DNA of 64,000 bases. Source: Actinomycetes bacterium. Its GTDB lineage: Bacteria > Actinomycetota > Acidimicrobiia > Acidimicrobiales > Acidimicrobiaceae. The notes under the pieces were generated by a model. That model saw only the letters and a program-made list of their open reading frames with translations, did no database searches and was not told the DNA's origin. Positions 1 through 7,923 of this stretch are shown piece after piece (positions within the stretch are counted from its first letter, which is position 1; every line of letters starts with the position of its first letter). The DNA is taken from contig JAKCDL010000007.1 in assembly GCA_021841935.1 (NCBI GenBank), positions 43,902 to 107,901 of the forward strand, read 5' to 3'. Made by a program: the position numbers and the translations under genes.

Positions 1-1
1 C

Positions 2-2446
2 CCCGGAAGAGGCTCGGCTGCTGGATGTCTTGTCGCCTACACCCTTGGGATCGTAGATCTAGATCCGATAAAGTACGACTTGCTCTTTGAGAGGTTTCTG
101 AACCCTAGCCGCGTTTCAATGCCCGACATCGACATGGACTTCGATGAACGCTATCGTCAAGATATGATCCGATACGCCTCTGAGCGCTATGGAAGTGATC
201 ACGTAGCACAGATCGTAACCTTTTCAAAGATCAAAGCACGGGCAGCCGTACGTGACGCCGCGCGAGTACTGAATAAGGACTACGCAGTAGGCGATAAGGT
301 TGCAAAGGCGATGCCGCCATTAGTGATGGGCAAAGACACGCCTCTCGATGCATGCCTCGAATTAAAGCCTGGATTTGAAGGTGGATACGCAGCGGCAAGC
401 GAACTGCGAAAGATGATCGAAACCGACCCTGACGTTCGAGAGGTCGTCGATGTTGCTAGGGGTCTTGAAGGTCTTCGACGACAAGACGGTATCCATGCTG
501 CTGCTGTTGTTATTACCCATGAACCTTTGACTAACTATCTACCTATTCAGCGAAAGGGAGATACAGCGCCAAATGGCGAAGCTGCGCCTGTAGTCACTCA
601 ATATGAGATGCATGGCGTAGAAGACTTGGGGCTTCTAAAGATGGACTTTCTCGGTCTTCGTACCCTCTCGGTCATCGATCGCGCTCTTGAGATCATCAAA
701 GAGACAACCGGCCAAGAGGTCGACATTGACAACGTGCCTCTAGACGATGACAAGACCTTCAGGATGCTACGTGAGGCCGACTCAATTGGGGTATTCCAGC
801 TTGAAGGAAACCAGATGCGAGCCCTTATGCGCTCTCTGGCTCCGACGCGTTTTGACGATATAGCGGCACTCGTGGCGCTATATCGCCCTGGCCCCATGGC
901 AGCTAATATGCACAACGACTACGCAGATCGAAAGAACGGCCGTACCGAGATCAAATACAACCACCCAGACCTAGAAGAGATTCTAAGTGACACCTATGGT
1001 TTGATGATCTATCAGGAGTCGGTCATGCGAGTGGCTCAAAGATTTGCTGGGTACACCCTTGCTGAAGCGGATGACTTGAGAAAGGCCTGTGGTAAGAAGA
1101 TCAAGGAGATCATTCAAGGCCACCGAGCTAAGTTCGTGGAAGGTTGTGCTCGTAACGGTTACGGTGAAGCCCTAGGGACTGAGCTCTTTGACATCATTGA
1201 GCCCTTCGCGGACTACGCGTTCAACAAGTCCCACTCTTATGGGTATGGCTTCGTCTCGTACCAGACTGCATACTTGAAGGCAAACTACACCGAGCAGTAC
1301 CTCTGTGCCTACTTGACTTCGGTGATGGATGATAAAGACAAAGTTGGAGTTGTCCTAGCAGATGCTCGAGATCACGACATCGTTGTCTTGGTTCCCGATG
1401 TCAATGAGTCGCGGAGTGACTTCTGGCCGACGGTATTTGAGGGCAAGAAGGCGATCCGAATCGGCCTTGCTGGGATTAGAAACGTCGGTGAAGGTGTCAC
1501 CGAGTTGATCGTAAAGGAACGCCTAGAAAATGGACGTTACCAAAGTTTGAGCGACTTCTTTATGAGGGTCGACCTATCGCTTCTAAATAAGAGGGCCATA
1601 GAAGCTCTAATAAGAGCCGGAGCATTTGACTCTTTTGGCCATAGTCGACGAGGACTGTTGGCGATCTTTGATGGAGTGGTCGATCGAGCAATTCGCAAGC
1701 GTAGGGAGATTGCAGAAGGGGTTATGGGTCTCTTTGATGCACCTTCAAGCGATGATTCGCCAACGTCGGTAGATCTTGAGATCGTAGTTCCAGATGAAAA
1801 AGACGTTATGAGCGACCTCTTGGCGATGGAGCGGGAGATGCTTGGGATGTACGTCACCGATAATCCGATTGCGATGGCGCAGGGGATCATTCGCAAAAGG
1901 GTAGCGATGACGATCGGAGACCTCGTCGAGGCCAAAGCAAATGGTGGCGGACCTGAGGATGGTAGTGTCATTGAACTTGGTGGCATCATCTCTAAGTATT
2001 CGCTTCGTCTGACTAAAAAGGGCCTCCAAATGGTTCGATTTGTCCTTGAAGATACGACAGGATCGATAGATGTCATGGTCTTTCCTAGGTCGGTAAATGA
2101 GCAATTCACTCGACTTCGCGATGACCTCATCGTCTTTGTGAGAGGAAGAGTTGATACTAGAGACGATGAGTTGAAGATTTCTGCGATCTCGTGTGAGGTG
2201 GTCAATGTGGAGCAAAGATCTAGAAGTGAATTGACGATTCGAGTGGAAATTGAAGATCTCGATAGTTCATTACTTTCAAATTTAGCGACTGTAATTTCGC
2301 GCCATAGGGGTGAAATTCCGGTGTTTCTAGAGGTCGCTGGGATGCGTGTTGATCTAGGTTATGACTATCAAATCGATGGTGATGACGACTCTTTTATGGG
2401 TGAATTGCTCGAAGTTTTACCAGCTGACAGCTTTGCATGGAGTTGA
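2..2446 (+). CDS. dnaE: DNA polymerase III alpha subunit, 3' part (5' end outside window)
   Basis: Replicative polymerase catalytic subunit, extending leftward past the window edge. The frame is open from base 2 and begins in the GRGSAAG motif of the palm domain, so the N-terminal PHP domain lies outside. The catalytic acidic residues are visible in PDIDMDFDE, just after base 120, and in KMDFLGL, near base 640. Further on come the fingers/tau-binding part, a helix-hairpin-helix stretch (NKRAIEALIRAGAFDSFG, near 1590-1640) and an OB-fold (IELGGIISKY to VFPRSV, about 1970-2095). The end matches a DnaE-type rather than PolC-type enzyme, as expected for an actinobacterium. The stop is TGA at 2444-2446. 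No frameshift or truncation is seen. Function assignment is very secure; only the upstream boundary is unknown. Confidence 0.97.
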   Translation, partial: PGRGSAAGCLVAYTLGIVDLDPIKYDLLFERFLNPSRVSMPDIDMDFDERYRQDMIRYASERYGSDHVAQIVTFSKIKARAAVRDAARVLNKDYAVGDKVAKAMPPLVMGKDTPLDACLELKPGFEGGYAAASELRKMIETDPDVREVVDVARGLEGLRRQDGIHAAAVVITHEPLTNYLPIQRKGDTAPNGEAAPVVTQYEMHGVEDLGLLKMDFLGLRTLSVIDRALEIIKETTGQEVDIDNVPLDDDKTFRMLREADSIGVFQLEGNQMRALMRSLAPTRFDDIAALVALYRPGPMAANMHNDYADRKNGRTEIKYNHPDLEEILSDTYGLMIYQESVMRVAQRFAGYTLAEADDLRKACGKKIKEIIQGHRAKFVEGCARNGYGEALGTELFDIIEPFADYAFNKSHSYGYGFVSYQTAYLKANYTEQYLCAYLTSVMDDKDKVGVVLADARDHDIVVLVPDVNESRSDFWPTVFEGKKAIRIGLAGIRNVGEGVTELIVKERLENGRYQSLSDFFMRVDLSLLNKRAIEALIRAGAFDSFGHSRRGLLAIFDGVVDRAIRKRREIAEGVMGLFDAPSSDDSPTSVDLEIVVPDEKDVMSDLLAMEREMLGMYVTDNPIAMAQGIIRKRVAMTIGDLVEAKANGGGPEDGSVIELGGIISKYSLRLTKKGLQMVRFVLEDTTGSIDVMVFPRSVNEQFTRLRDDLIVFVRGRVDTRDDELKISAISCEVVNVEQRSRSELTIRVEIEDLDSSLLSNLATVISRHRGEIPVFLEVAGMRVDLGYDYQIDGDDDSFMGELLEVLPADSFAWS

Positions 2447-2555
2447 TAGCTCTTCAGAAGGCCGCCTAAGTGAACTTAAGCGTCCACACAAAGACTAGGA
2501 TATATATGGCGTTCGCACCCGCATTCGGTCTTTGCTCAAGGAGAGTCTCGAAGGT

Positions 2556-3233
2556 ATGTCATTCGAAATTATTACCCGTGATTGCAGTGTTCTAAGCGAC
2601 GGAGAGCTAAGCCAAATGGCCGATCTTGTCGCGTCCAATGAGGCCAACATTGACTTCGGGTACTTGTCTAAGGCGAGAGAAGAGTGGGTATTAGTAACTG
2701 AGGTTCGTGACGGTGCAAAGCTGGTTGCCTTCTCCTTCTACACCCTTGAGCGAATTGGCGGAACTCCTGCGATTATCGTCGGAGTACTGTGTGTCGACAA
2801 ATCCATAGATGCACGCGATGGCCTCTATGCCCTTCGACAGGGGCAGTTTCGAAAGGCTCTTCTAGCATTTCCCGATGAAGATGTCCTAGTTGGAGCTAAG
2901 TTGGCCAATAACGGTGGATTTGAGATCTTCGAAGAGCTAGTTGACATCGTCCCAAGGCCAGGCCACAAGACCTCGGGAGAAGAGCGTGCATGGGCTAGGC
3001 GACTCGCAAAGCGTTATGGCGGAGAGAATCGAGTGGACGACAGAAGCTTCATCTTCTCTGGGACCAACGAGGTTTGCGGATATGCAGCTTATGAGCCAAA
3101 TGAGAGATCTGACCAATTCGAGGAGTTCGAACAGTTCTTCGCTAATTTAGATCGTGAGCGAAACGATACCCTAATTGCATTTGGGTGGGTTATGGCAGAA
3201 GAGCTAGTGAAGTTCCAGGTTATCGACGATTGA
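2556..3233 (+). CDS. Hypothetical protein, about 225 aa, no family recognised
   Basis: Unrecognised soluble protein. The ATG at 2556 (MSFEIITRDCSVLSDGE) is preferred over an in-frame TTG at 2532; AAGGAG lies at 2538-2543, 12 bases before the ATG. The sequence begins LSDGELSQMADLVASNE, passes through a strand-rich part (LVAFSFYTLERIGGTPAIIVGVLCVD) and ends in an acidic helical segment (DQFEEFEQFF). The alternation of helix and strand with a central PAIIVGVLCVD strand is reminiscent of GNAT-like acyltransferase folds, but I see no clear acetyl-CoA binding loop, so this is only a suggestion. There is no signal peptide or membrane segment. It follows dnaE by about 110 bases on the same strand and is followed by a strong hairpin, so it may be the last gene of that transcript. 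Confidence 0.75.
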   Translation: MSFEIITRDCSVLSDGELSQMADLVASNEANIDFGYLSKAREEWVLVTEVRDGAKLVAFSFYTLERIGGTPAIIVGVLCVDKSIDARDGLYALRQGQFRKALLAFPDEDVLVGAKLANNGGFEIFEELVDIVPRPGHKTSGEERAWARRLAKRYGGENRVDDRSFIFSGTNEVCGYAAYEPNERSDQFEEFEQFFANLDRERNDTLIAFGWVMAEELVKFQVIDD

Positions 3234-3349
3234 TACTCAAGGCCAAGGGTCGGTCATCGATATATTGCGATGGCTGAGGGGCGTGTTTGACTCAAAAGTC
3301 CTATGGCAAGATTCCCAAGTGTAAATCAAAGATTTAGATTACGACAAAG

Positions 3350-3386
3350 AACAAGGTCCCAACTGGCAATGGTTTGGGACCTTGTT
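3350..3386. terminator. Hairpin terminator after the dnaE-side genes
   Basis: Perfect 13-bp inverted repeat: left arm AACAAGGTCCCAA (3350-3362), 11-base loop, right arm its exact reverse complement (3374-3386). There is no long T-run after the stem, only TTGTTTGC, so it is a strong hairpin but not a textbook intrinsic terminator. It separates the 2556-3233 gene from the next operon. Confidence 0.65.
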
Positions 3387-3629
3387 TGCTTACCCCCTCA
3401 GATTTAGTCCCAGTCGAAAAATTTGCGACTATTCGACACTTCATCTATCAAAGAGTTACAGCAGTGCCAAGATGAGAGTTTGGGATACATATCCAATTTC
3501 TTTTAGATCCATATAGTTGGCCATTGAGTTCGTACTTTTCGAAGTGGCCCTATCCTTGACGCTCCTTATCTTTCATATAGCAATTTCTTGTTTTTGCAAC
3601 TAATGACCTGTTTTTTTGACAGATTACGG

Positions 3630-3655
3630 CTAATGTAAAGTTTGCTTTACATTAG
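3630..3655. promoter_or_regulatory. Perfect palindromic operator upstream of HTH-PBP regulator
   Basis: Left arm CTAATGTAAAG (3630-3640), spacer TTTG, right arm the exact reverse complement (3645-3655). It ends where the GAAAGG ribosome-binding sequence begins and lies 6-12 bases from the two possible GTG starts of the regulator. Position and symmetry suggest an autoregulatory operator controlling the downstream three-gene uptake operon. It does not resemble the E. coli ModE box. No second copy was found elsewhere in the window. Confidence 0.65.
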
Positions 3656-3666
3656 AAAGGGTGGCT

Positions 3667-4620
3667 GTGAGAAATCGTGTAGTTCAGAGGAGGAGTGAGT
3701 TGGGGCTAACACAGGTCCAACTAGCAAGTCTTTCGGGATTATCGCGACAATCAATATCGGCCATCGAGGCCGGTAGCGAGTCTCCTCGACTTCAAGTTGC
3801 GCAAAGATTAGCAACGGCGTTATCCACCACTCTCGACTACCTATTTGGAGATGATGAGGCAGGACAAGTTGCCGTCGGTGTGTATCTCGGCTACTTAAAT
3901 GGTCGATCGATAGTTCGAAGTGCCTCTAGGTCGAGTGCCCTAAGTCACTTTCCAAATGGACTTCTTACGAGTGGGGAGTCGACGCTCGTCGATCGTCCCT
4001 TTGTGTTTGTTGACGGCTGTGATCCCATTTTGGCATTTCTAACTCGAGTCTTGTCTGAAGAGGGTCCCTTTCGATACCTTTGGACGTCAATGACCAATAA
4101 CGAGGTAATAGAAAGTGTCCTCTCTAATAACTCGCACTTGGGGTTGGTGCACTACGGCGATGGTGAGTCAGTGGGCGAGCTTCCGGTCGGTCTCTCATCC
4201 TTTGCGTTGGCTGATTGGAATTTAGTTTTGGCAACTAAGCCTGGTTCAGCCTTTAAGAATATTGAGATCTCCTCATTAGGTGATGAGTCGATTAAGTTTG
4301 CCTTACGTAAAAGTGGCTCTGGGGTAAGGCGCTTCTACGACTCGATTGCCGGCGGATCTTCAATTTCAAGTGAGGCCTTCGACGGCCATCAGGATGTAGC
4401 CAATGCAGTACGATTTGGAAACTATGACGCCACTTTGACGATGGAGTCGATTGCAAGCGCATCGGAGCTCGACTTCAGAGTCGTGCAAACCCAAAGGTCC
4501 TATCTCATTGCCAAGAATCGCTTTTTAGATCTTCCAGAGGTCAGCTTCTTTATTGAAAGGGCAACTGCCATGAGCATCAAGAAGAGGATCGATCTTTTGG
4601 CGGGATACCTTTCGGCCTAA
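3667..4620 (+). CDS. XRE-type transcriptional regulator with solute-binding-like sensor domain
   Basis: One-component regulator. The first ~60 residues form a helix-turn-helix of the XRE family (LGLTQVQLASLSGLSRQSISAIEAG). The remaining ~240 residues resemble a periplasmic-binding-protein fold used as an intracellular effector domain (PF12727-like, COG1910), including VGVYLGYLNGR, HLGLVHYGDGE, NLVLATKPGS, RKSGSGVRRFYDSI and a DVANAVRFGNYDATLTMES segment. Such regulators usually sit beside molybdate/tungstate transporters, as here: the binding-protein gene follows after 42 bases. Start: GAAAGG at 3655-3660 is spaced correctly for GTG 3667 but abuts GTG 3661; a leaderless transcript could use 3661. 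The perfect palindrome at 3630-3655 is its likely operator. The effector is inferred, not shown. Confidence 0.85.
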   Translation: MRNRVVQRRSELGLTQVQLASLSGLSRQSISAIEAGSESPRLQVAQRLATALSTTLDYLFGDDEAGQVAVGVYLGYLNGRSIVRSASRSSALSHFPNGLLTSGESTLVDRPFVFVDGCDPILAFLTRVLSEEGPFRYLWTSMTNNEVIESVLSNNSHLGLVHYGDGESVGELPVGLSSFALADWNLVLATKPGSAFKNIEISSLGDESIKFALRKSGSGVRRFYDSIAGGSSISSEAFDGHQDVANAVRFGNYDATLTMESIASASELDFRVVQTQRSYLIAKNRFLDLPEVSFFIERATAMSIKKRIDLLAGYLSA

Positions 4621-4662
4621 CTTTTTTTATATTCAACTGTCCAAAGAAAAGAAAGAGAAACA

Positions 4663-5607
4663 TTGAAGTTGGAAAGTTCACCAAGAAGAAGCAAAGCGGC
4701 TATCGCCCTTTCAGCAGCGGCTAGTGCCATAGTCTTGTCAGCTTGTGGAAGTGGATCTGCCGCAAGTGGATCGAATAACGTTACGGCGACGACTTCGAGT
4801 CCCCCGATCTCTTCAATTGGTGGAACTGTACGGGTTGCTTATGCTGGCTCCTTAGTCGGCGCGATGGTGAACGATATAGGACCGGCATTCGAAAAGGCGA
4901 CTGGGATTTCTTTTTCCGGAGTACCCGGCGGATCAACAGGTCTCGTAAATCAAATCAAGACCGCTCCAAGTCAATTCGATGTCTTTATCTCAGCTGCAAA
5001 GAAGGCAAACGATCCTCTAATGGGTTCAGCGAATGGCAACTTGGAGAATTGGTATATAACAATGGGTTCGTCTCCGCTCGTCGTTGGTTATAGCCCGAGC
5101 TCGCCCTTCGCAAGTCAATTCAAGAGCTCAAAGTGGTACCAGGTAATGCAGCAACCGGGAATCAAGATCGGTAGAACCGATCCCGCGACAGATCCAAAGG
5201 GTGCTCTTACAGAAAAGCTCTTGGCCCAGGAGGCTGTAGCTCTGTCGCAGCCAAACCTTGCAACCACCATCTTGGGGCCGGTTGAAAATCCAGCTCAAGT
5301 ATTTCCAGAGCAGACCTTAGTAGCACGACTACAAGCTGGACAGCTAGATGCTGGATTCTTTTATACCAACGAGGCAGTTCTGGCGCATATCCCGTACGTC
5401 TCAACCGGCCTTGACCTCGGAGCTTCTTTTACAATATCGATACTTTCATCGGCAGCCGATAAGGCTCAAGCTGTATCGTTCGTAAACTTTATCTACTCTG
5501 CCGCCGGCCAGGCCCTTCTCAAGAAGGTAGGTGTTACGCCGGCTCCGGCGATAGTCACTGGTAATTTGGCCGCTGGGCCTGCTGGAGTTCAGATCGCGCA
5601 ATCTTAA
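4663..5607 (+). CDS. Substrate-binding lipoprotein of a molybdate/tungstate-type ABC transporter
   Basis: Extracytoplasmic solute-binding protein. It opens with a basic N-terminus, a hydrophobic segment and a lipobox ending LSAC, then a Ser/Thr/Gly linker, so it should be a lipid-anchored protein. The mature part starts VRVAYAGSLVGAMVNDIGPAFEKATG and contains GSTGLVNQI, FDVFISA, IGRTDPATDPKGALTEKLL and LQAGQLDAGFFYTNEA, the order seen in WtpA/ModA-type binding proteins (COG0725-like). The start is TTG 4663, with GAAAGAG just upstream. It lies between the HTH regulator and the fused permease-ATPase, forming one operon. Molybdate versus tungstate versus another oxyanion cannot be decided from sequence alone, so no symbol is given. 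Confidence 0.85.
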   Translation: MKLESSPRRSKAAIALSAAASAIVLSACGSGSAASGSNNVTATTSSPPISSIGGTVRVAYAGSLVGAMVNDIGPAFEKATGISFSGVPGGSTGLVNQIKTAPSQFDVFISAAKKANDPLMGSANGNLENWYITMGSSPLVVGYSPSSPFASQFKSSKWYQVMQQPGIKIGRTDPATDPKGALTEKLLAQEAVALSQPNLATTILGPVENPAQVFPEQTLVARLQAGQLDAGFFYTNEAVLAHIPYVSTGLDLGASFTISILSSAADKAQAVSFVNFIYSAAGQALLKKVGVTPAPAIVTGNLAAGPAGVQIAQS

Positions 5608-5670
5608 CGATTTTTGGGAAAGTCCGTGTTCTTGTAGATGTCCATCAAATATGGTTGTTACAGGAAGGTA

Positions 5671-5760
5671 ATGTCAACTATTCGCGGGCTTACGTCCGCT
5701 CGTCTACTTCGTCAAATCGGCGATAGTAGTTGGCGAGCGGACATCCCAAATATGGCATAG
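5671..5760 (+). CDS. Possible 29-codon leader ORF overlapping the fused ABC transporter start
   Basis: A short frame starts with ATG 5671 (MSTIRGLTSAR...) and ends at TAG 5758-5760. It has the best ribosome-binding sequence in the gap (AGGAAGG, 5662-5668), much better than the TTG 5730 start of the large downstream frame. It spans a 9-bp plus 5-bp hairpin and ends 30 bases inside the downstream gene. It may be a leader peptide that couples translation, or the true N-terminus of the transporter joined by a -1 shift: the heptamer CCCAAAT at 5745-5751 is in the X XXY YYZ register and leads into the downstream frame. A simple sequence error is a third option. Confidence 0.4.
   Translation: MSTIRGLTSARLLRQIGDSSWRADIPNMA
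5694..5742 (+). promoter_or_regulatory. Hairpin enclosing the TTG start of the fused transporter gene
   Basis: Outer stem GTCCGCTCG (5694-5702) with CGAGCGGAC (5734-5742), inner stem CTACT (5704-5708) with AGTAG (5725-5729). The only upstream in-frame start for the transporter, TTG 5730, lies in the bulge between the stems, so the fold would hide it until a ribosome translating the leader ORF opens it. Confidence 0.5.
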
Positions 5761-7559
5761 ATTTAGGTTTTGCATTGGACTTTGTTAGACGTGGGGCGAT
5801 TTGGGGAGCTCTCTTCGCATCGGCGATTTTTGTTGCGGTACCGACCGGAGCCCTTCTCGTATACTTCTTCTACCACCACCAACTTCCTTTAGCGCCATCG
5901 GACTTTATAGCGGCCAGCCTCGACTCTGCAGTTCCGTCGCTAATCTCGATAGTTCTTTCGTTGATCTTTGGATTGTTTTCTGGGTACTATCTGGCGACCC
6001 GAAATAACAAGGTTTCAAAGTTGGGCACGCTTCTCTTTCGCATTCCTCTCGGCGTACCACCTCTTATCGCTGGAATAATGCTCTTGATATCGCTTGGGCC
6101 AAATTCTCCCATTGGAAAGGTCTTTCACGGTAGATTGACTGATTCGCTTGTTGGGGTTACAATCGCACAACTTTTTGCAGCACTTCCATTTACGGTTGAG
6201 GGGTTTCGGGGAGCATTTTCTCTGCTCGGGCGAGAGGCGCAAGTCGTAGCTGACTCATTAGAGATGGGAGAGGTGACGAGACTTCTAGTCGTCTTTACGC
6301 CACTCATCTGGCCATCACTTCGATCCACACTTGTCACTAGTTATCTGCGTGCCTTTGGTGAATTTGGGGCTGTCCTGATAGTTGCGTACTCCCCAGCATC
6401 ACTACCCATCTATACCTATGTTTCGTTCGAAGGAAGTGGCCTGCCGGCAACGGTGATTCCAGTAGTTGCCACTTTGATTATCTCCGGAGTATTTGCCTTT
6501 GCCATATCCAAGGTATCTTGGCCAAAGTCAATCAAGTTCTGGAGGTTATTTGGACTGCTTCGTCATCGTGACTTGGACCAAAAGACGGTTGGTGGCACCG
6601 TTTCGGTATCTATCGATGGAGTAATTGGAGAATTTAGCGTTGGAATTGCTCTCTCTATAGATGAAGGTGCAACGGCGATCGTTGGCCCAAGTGGTTCAGG
6701 AAAGACCTTGACCCTTCATTCGATGGCTCATCATCCCATAAGTGGACTTTCTGTTTCATTCTCACCAGAGGAGACATCCTTCGCTCAGAGAATTGGCTAT
6801 GTTCCTCAACGAGAGGGGCTTTGGCGCCATTTGACTCTTCGTGAGAATATTGACCTGGTAGCGGCGGTGGTAGGATCGTCGGACGCAACCGATCAACTAA
6901 TTGATCTCTTTGGCGTCGGTCAATTTGCGGATCTTCCGATTTCAGCTTTGTCTGGTGGTCAATATCAGCGAGGAGCGATAGTCAGAGCATTTGCATCGAA
7001 CTCTGACGTGTTGATCCTCGATGAACCTCTCTCTCAGATTGACATTGCACGTAGGCGCGATGTGATTGATTTTATTAGAGAGTATGTAACTCCTCGGGTA
7101 AAGTACTTGATTTTGGTGACCCATGATATCGATGAAGCAATACAACTCGCCGACTCGATAAACATCATCAATAATGGTAGAGTCGAGGGACGCTCTAACA
7201 GCGGTGATATCTTGCGTTCTACGATGACGAGAGCTACGGCGAGGGCATTGGGGTTTGTGAACTTTATTAGTTTGAGTGGATCCTCCTATGCCTTTTTGGA
7301 GTCAGATGCTTCGGTGGTTGCCGGCGGAGCTGTCTTAGATGGTGATAGTAGGGAATGCGTTATCCTCAACGACCTCACGGTAGCACGAATTGTTACCACT
7401 ACTAGGGGCAGACTTGTTACGTTGTCGTCAAAAACTGGTACTTTGGAATTTGCTTCTACGTACGTTCTGATTCCTTATTCGATCGCTCTTGGGATTGAGC
7501 TTGGTGACGTCGTATCGGTATCGATTCCTAGGGATAGGCTCGCTGCGCTGGTTGAATAG
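5730..7559 (+). CDS. Fused ABC transporter permease-ATPase, molybdate/tungstate type
   Basis: Single polypeptide combining the membrane and ATPase halves that are normally separate ModB/WtpB and ModC/WtpC proteins. Residues ~25-260 hold about six membrane segments with the cytoplasmic EAA-type loop (DSLEMGEVTRLLVVFTPLIWPSL, ~176-197). Residues ~290-500 are an ABC domain with Walker A GPSGSGKT (319-326), Q-loop VPQ, signature LSGGQ (407-411), Walker B VLILDE and the switch His in VTHD. The C-terminal ~65 residues resemble a TOBE ligand-sensing domain. The frame is closed by TAG 5724 upstream, so TTG 5730 or TTG 5775 is the first start unless the 5671 leader ORF is joined by frameshifting. It is last in the operon with the regulator and binding protein. 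Confidence 0.88.
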   Translation: MASGHPKYGIDLGFALDFVRRGAIWGALFASAIFVAVPTGALLVYFFYHHQLPLAPSDFIAASLDSAVPSLISIVLSLIFGLFSGYYLATRNNKVSKLGTLLFRIPLGVPPLIAGIMLLISLGPNSPIGKVFHGRLTDSLVGVTIAQLFAALPFTVEGFRGAFSLLGREAQVVADSLEMGEVTRLLVVFTPLIWPSLRSTLVTSYLRAFGEFGAVLIVAYSPASLPIYTYVSFEGSGLPATVIPVVATLIISGVFAFAISKVSWPKSIKFWRLFGLLRHRDLDQKTVGGTVSVSIDGVIGEFSVGIALSIDEGATAIVGPSGSGKTLTLHSMAHHPISGLSVSFSPEETSFAQRIGYVPQREGLWRHLTLRENIDLVAAVVGSSDATDQLIDLFGVGQFADLPISALSGGQYQRGAIVRAFASNSDVLILDEPLSQIDIARRRDVIDFIREYVTPRVKYLILVTHDIDEAIQLADSINIINNGRVEGRSNSGDILRSTMTRATARALGFVNFISLSGSSYAFLESDASVVAGGAVLDGDSRECVILNDLTVARIVTTTRGRLVTLSSKTGTLEFASTYVLIPYSIALGIELGDVVSVSIPRDRLAALVE

Positions 7560-7923
7560 AGCGTCGCAATGGAGGCCGTGGAAAAGCTATATTGATCCGC
7601 GGTCAAGGGTCCGCCCAATTTCTATATACCTGTTAGCAGGGGAGCCAAAGAGACAGCGACTACATAACAGCGAGAGGATATCTCTGTAAAGAGTGGTAAA
7701 TCAACCTATAAGACCATGAGTTGTGCAATTGAAGAGATGTCGCAACCTAGAGTTCAAAGCTGATTTAGACCCTGTCAATCGTTGTTAGCCTAGAAATCTG
7801 TTGCCCTAGATACCTGTTGCCCTGGTTTTTTTGCAGCGCCGGAATGGAGTTACGCCGTGATATCGCTTGAATCTTCAAAGATACCTAATTAGGCTCTATG
7901 TGAATTATTTGGAGGATTTGACT
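7560..7923. other. Intergenic region with short tandem repeat
   Basis: No supported gene. The only structure seen is a pair of 16-base direct repeats at 7789-7820 and a T-run just after it (TTTTTTT near 7825). Confidence 0.5.
7789..7820 (+). repeat. Two 16-bp tandem direct repeats
   Basis: CCTAGAAATCTGTTGC (7789-7804) is followed directly by CCTAGATACCTGTTGC (7805-7820), two mismatches apart, then a third partial CCTGG. It lies about 105 bases upstream of the next gene; possibly a regulator-binding array, otherwise without known role. Confidence 0.6.

Larger units (their letters stand above)
3234..3666. other. Intergenic region with terminator and promoter/operator
   Basis: No gene is supported in this 433-base gap. 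It holds a perfect 13-bp hairpin at 3350-3386 and, at its right end, an AT-rich stretch with TTGACA at 3616-3621 followed by the perfect palindrome at 3630-3655 in front of the HTH regulator gene. I cannot place a matching -10 with confidence: the 17-base spacing falls inside the palindrome. TACATT at 3648-3653 would be a -10 for a start at or near the GTG codons. Confidence 0.6.

Noticed and set aside
7489..7689. 66-codon frame overlapping the end of the fused transporter gene
   Set aside because: Out-of-frame shadow of the transporter's 3' end continuing into the intergenic region; no independent start signal.
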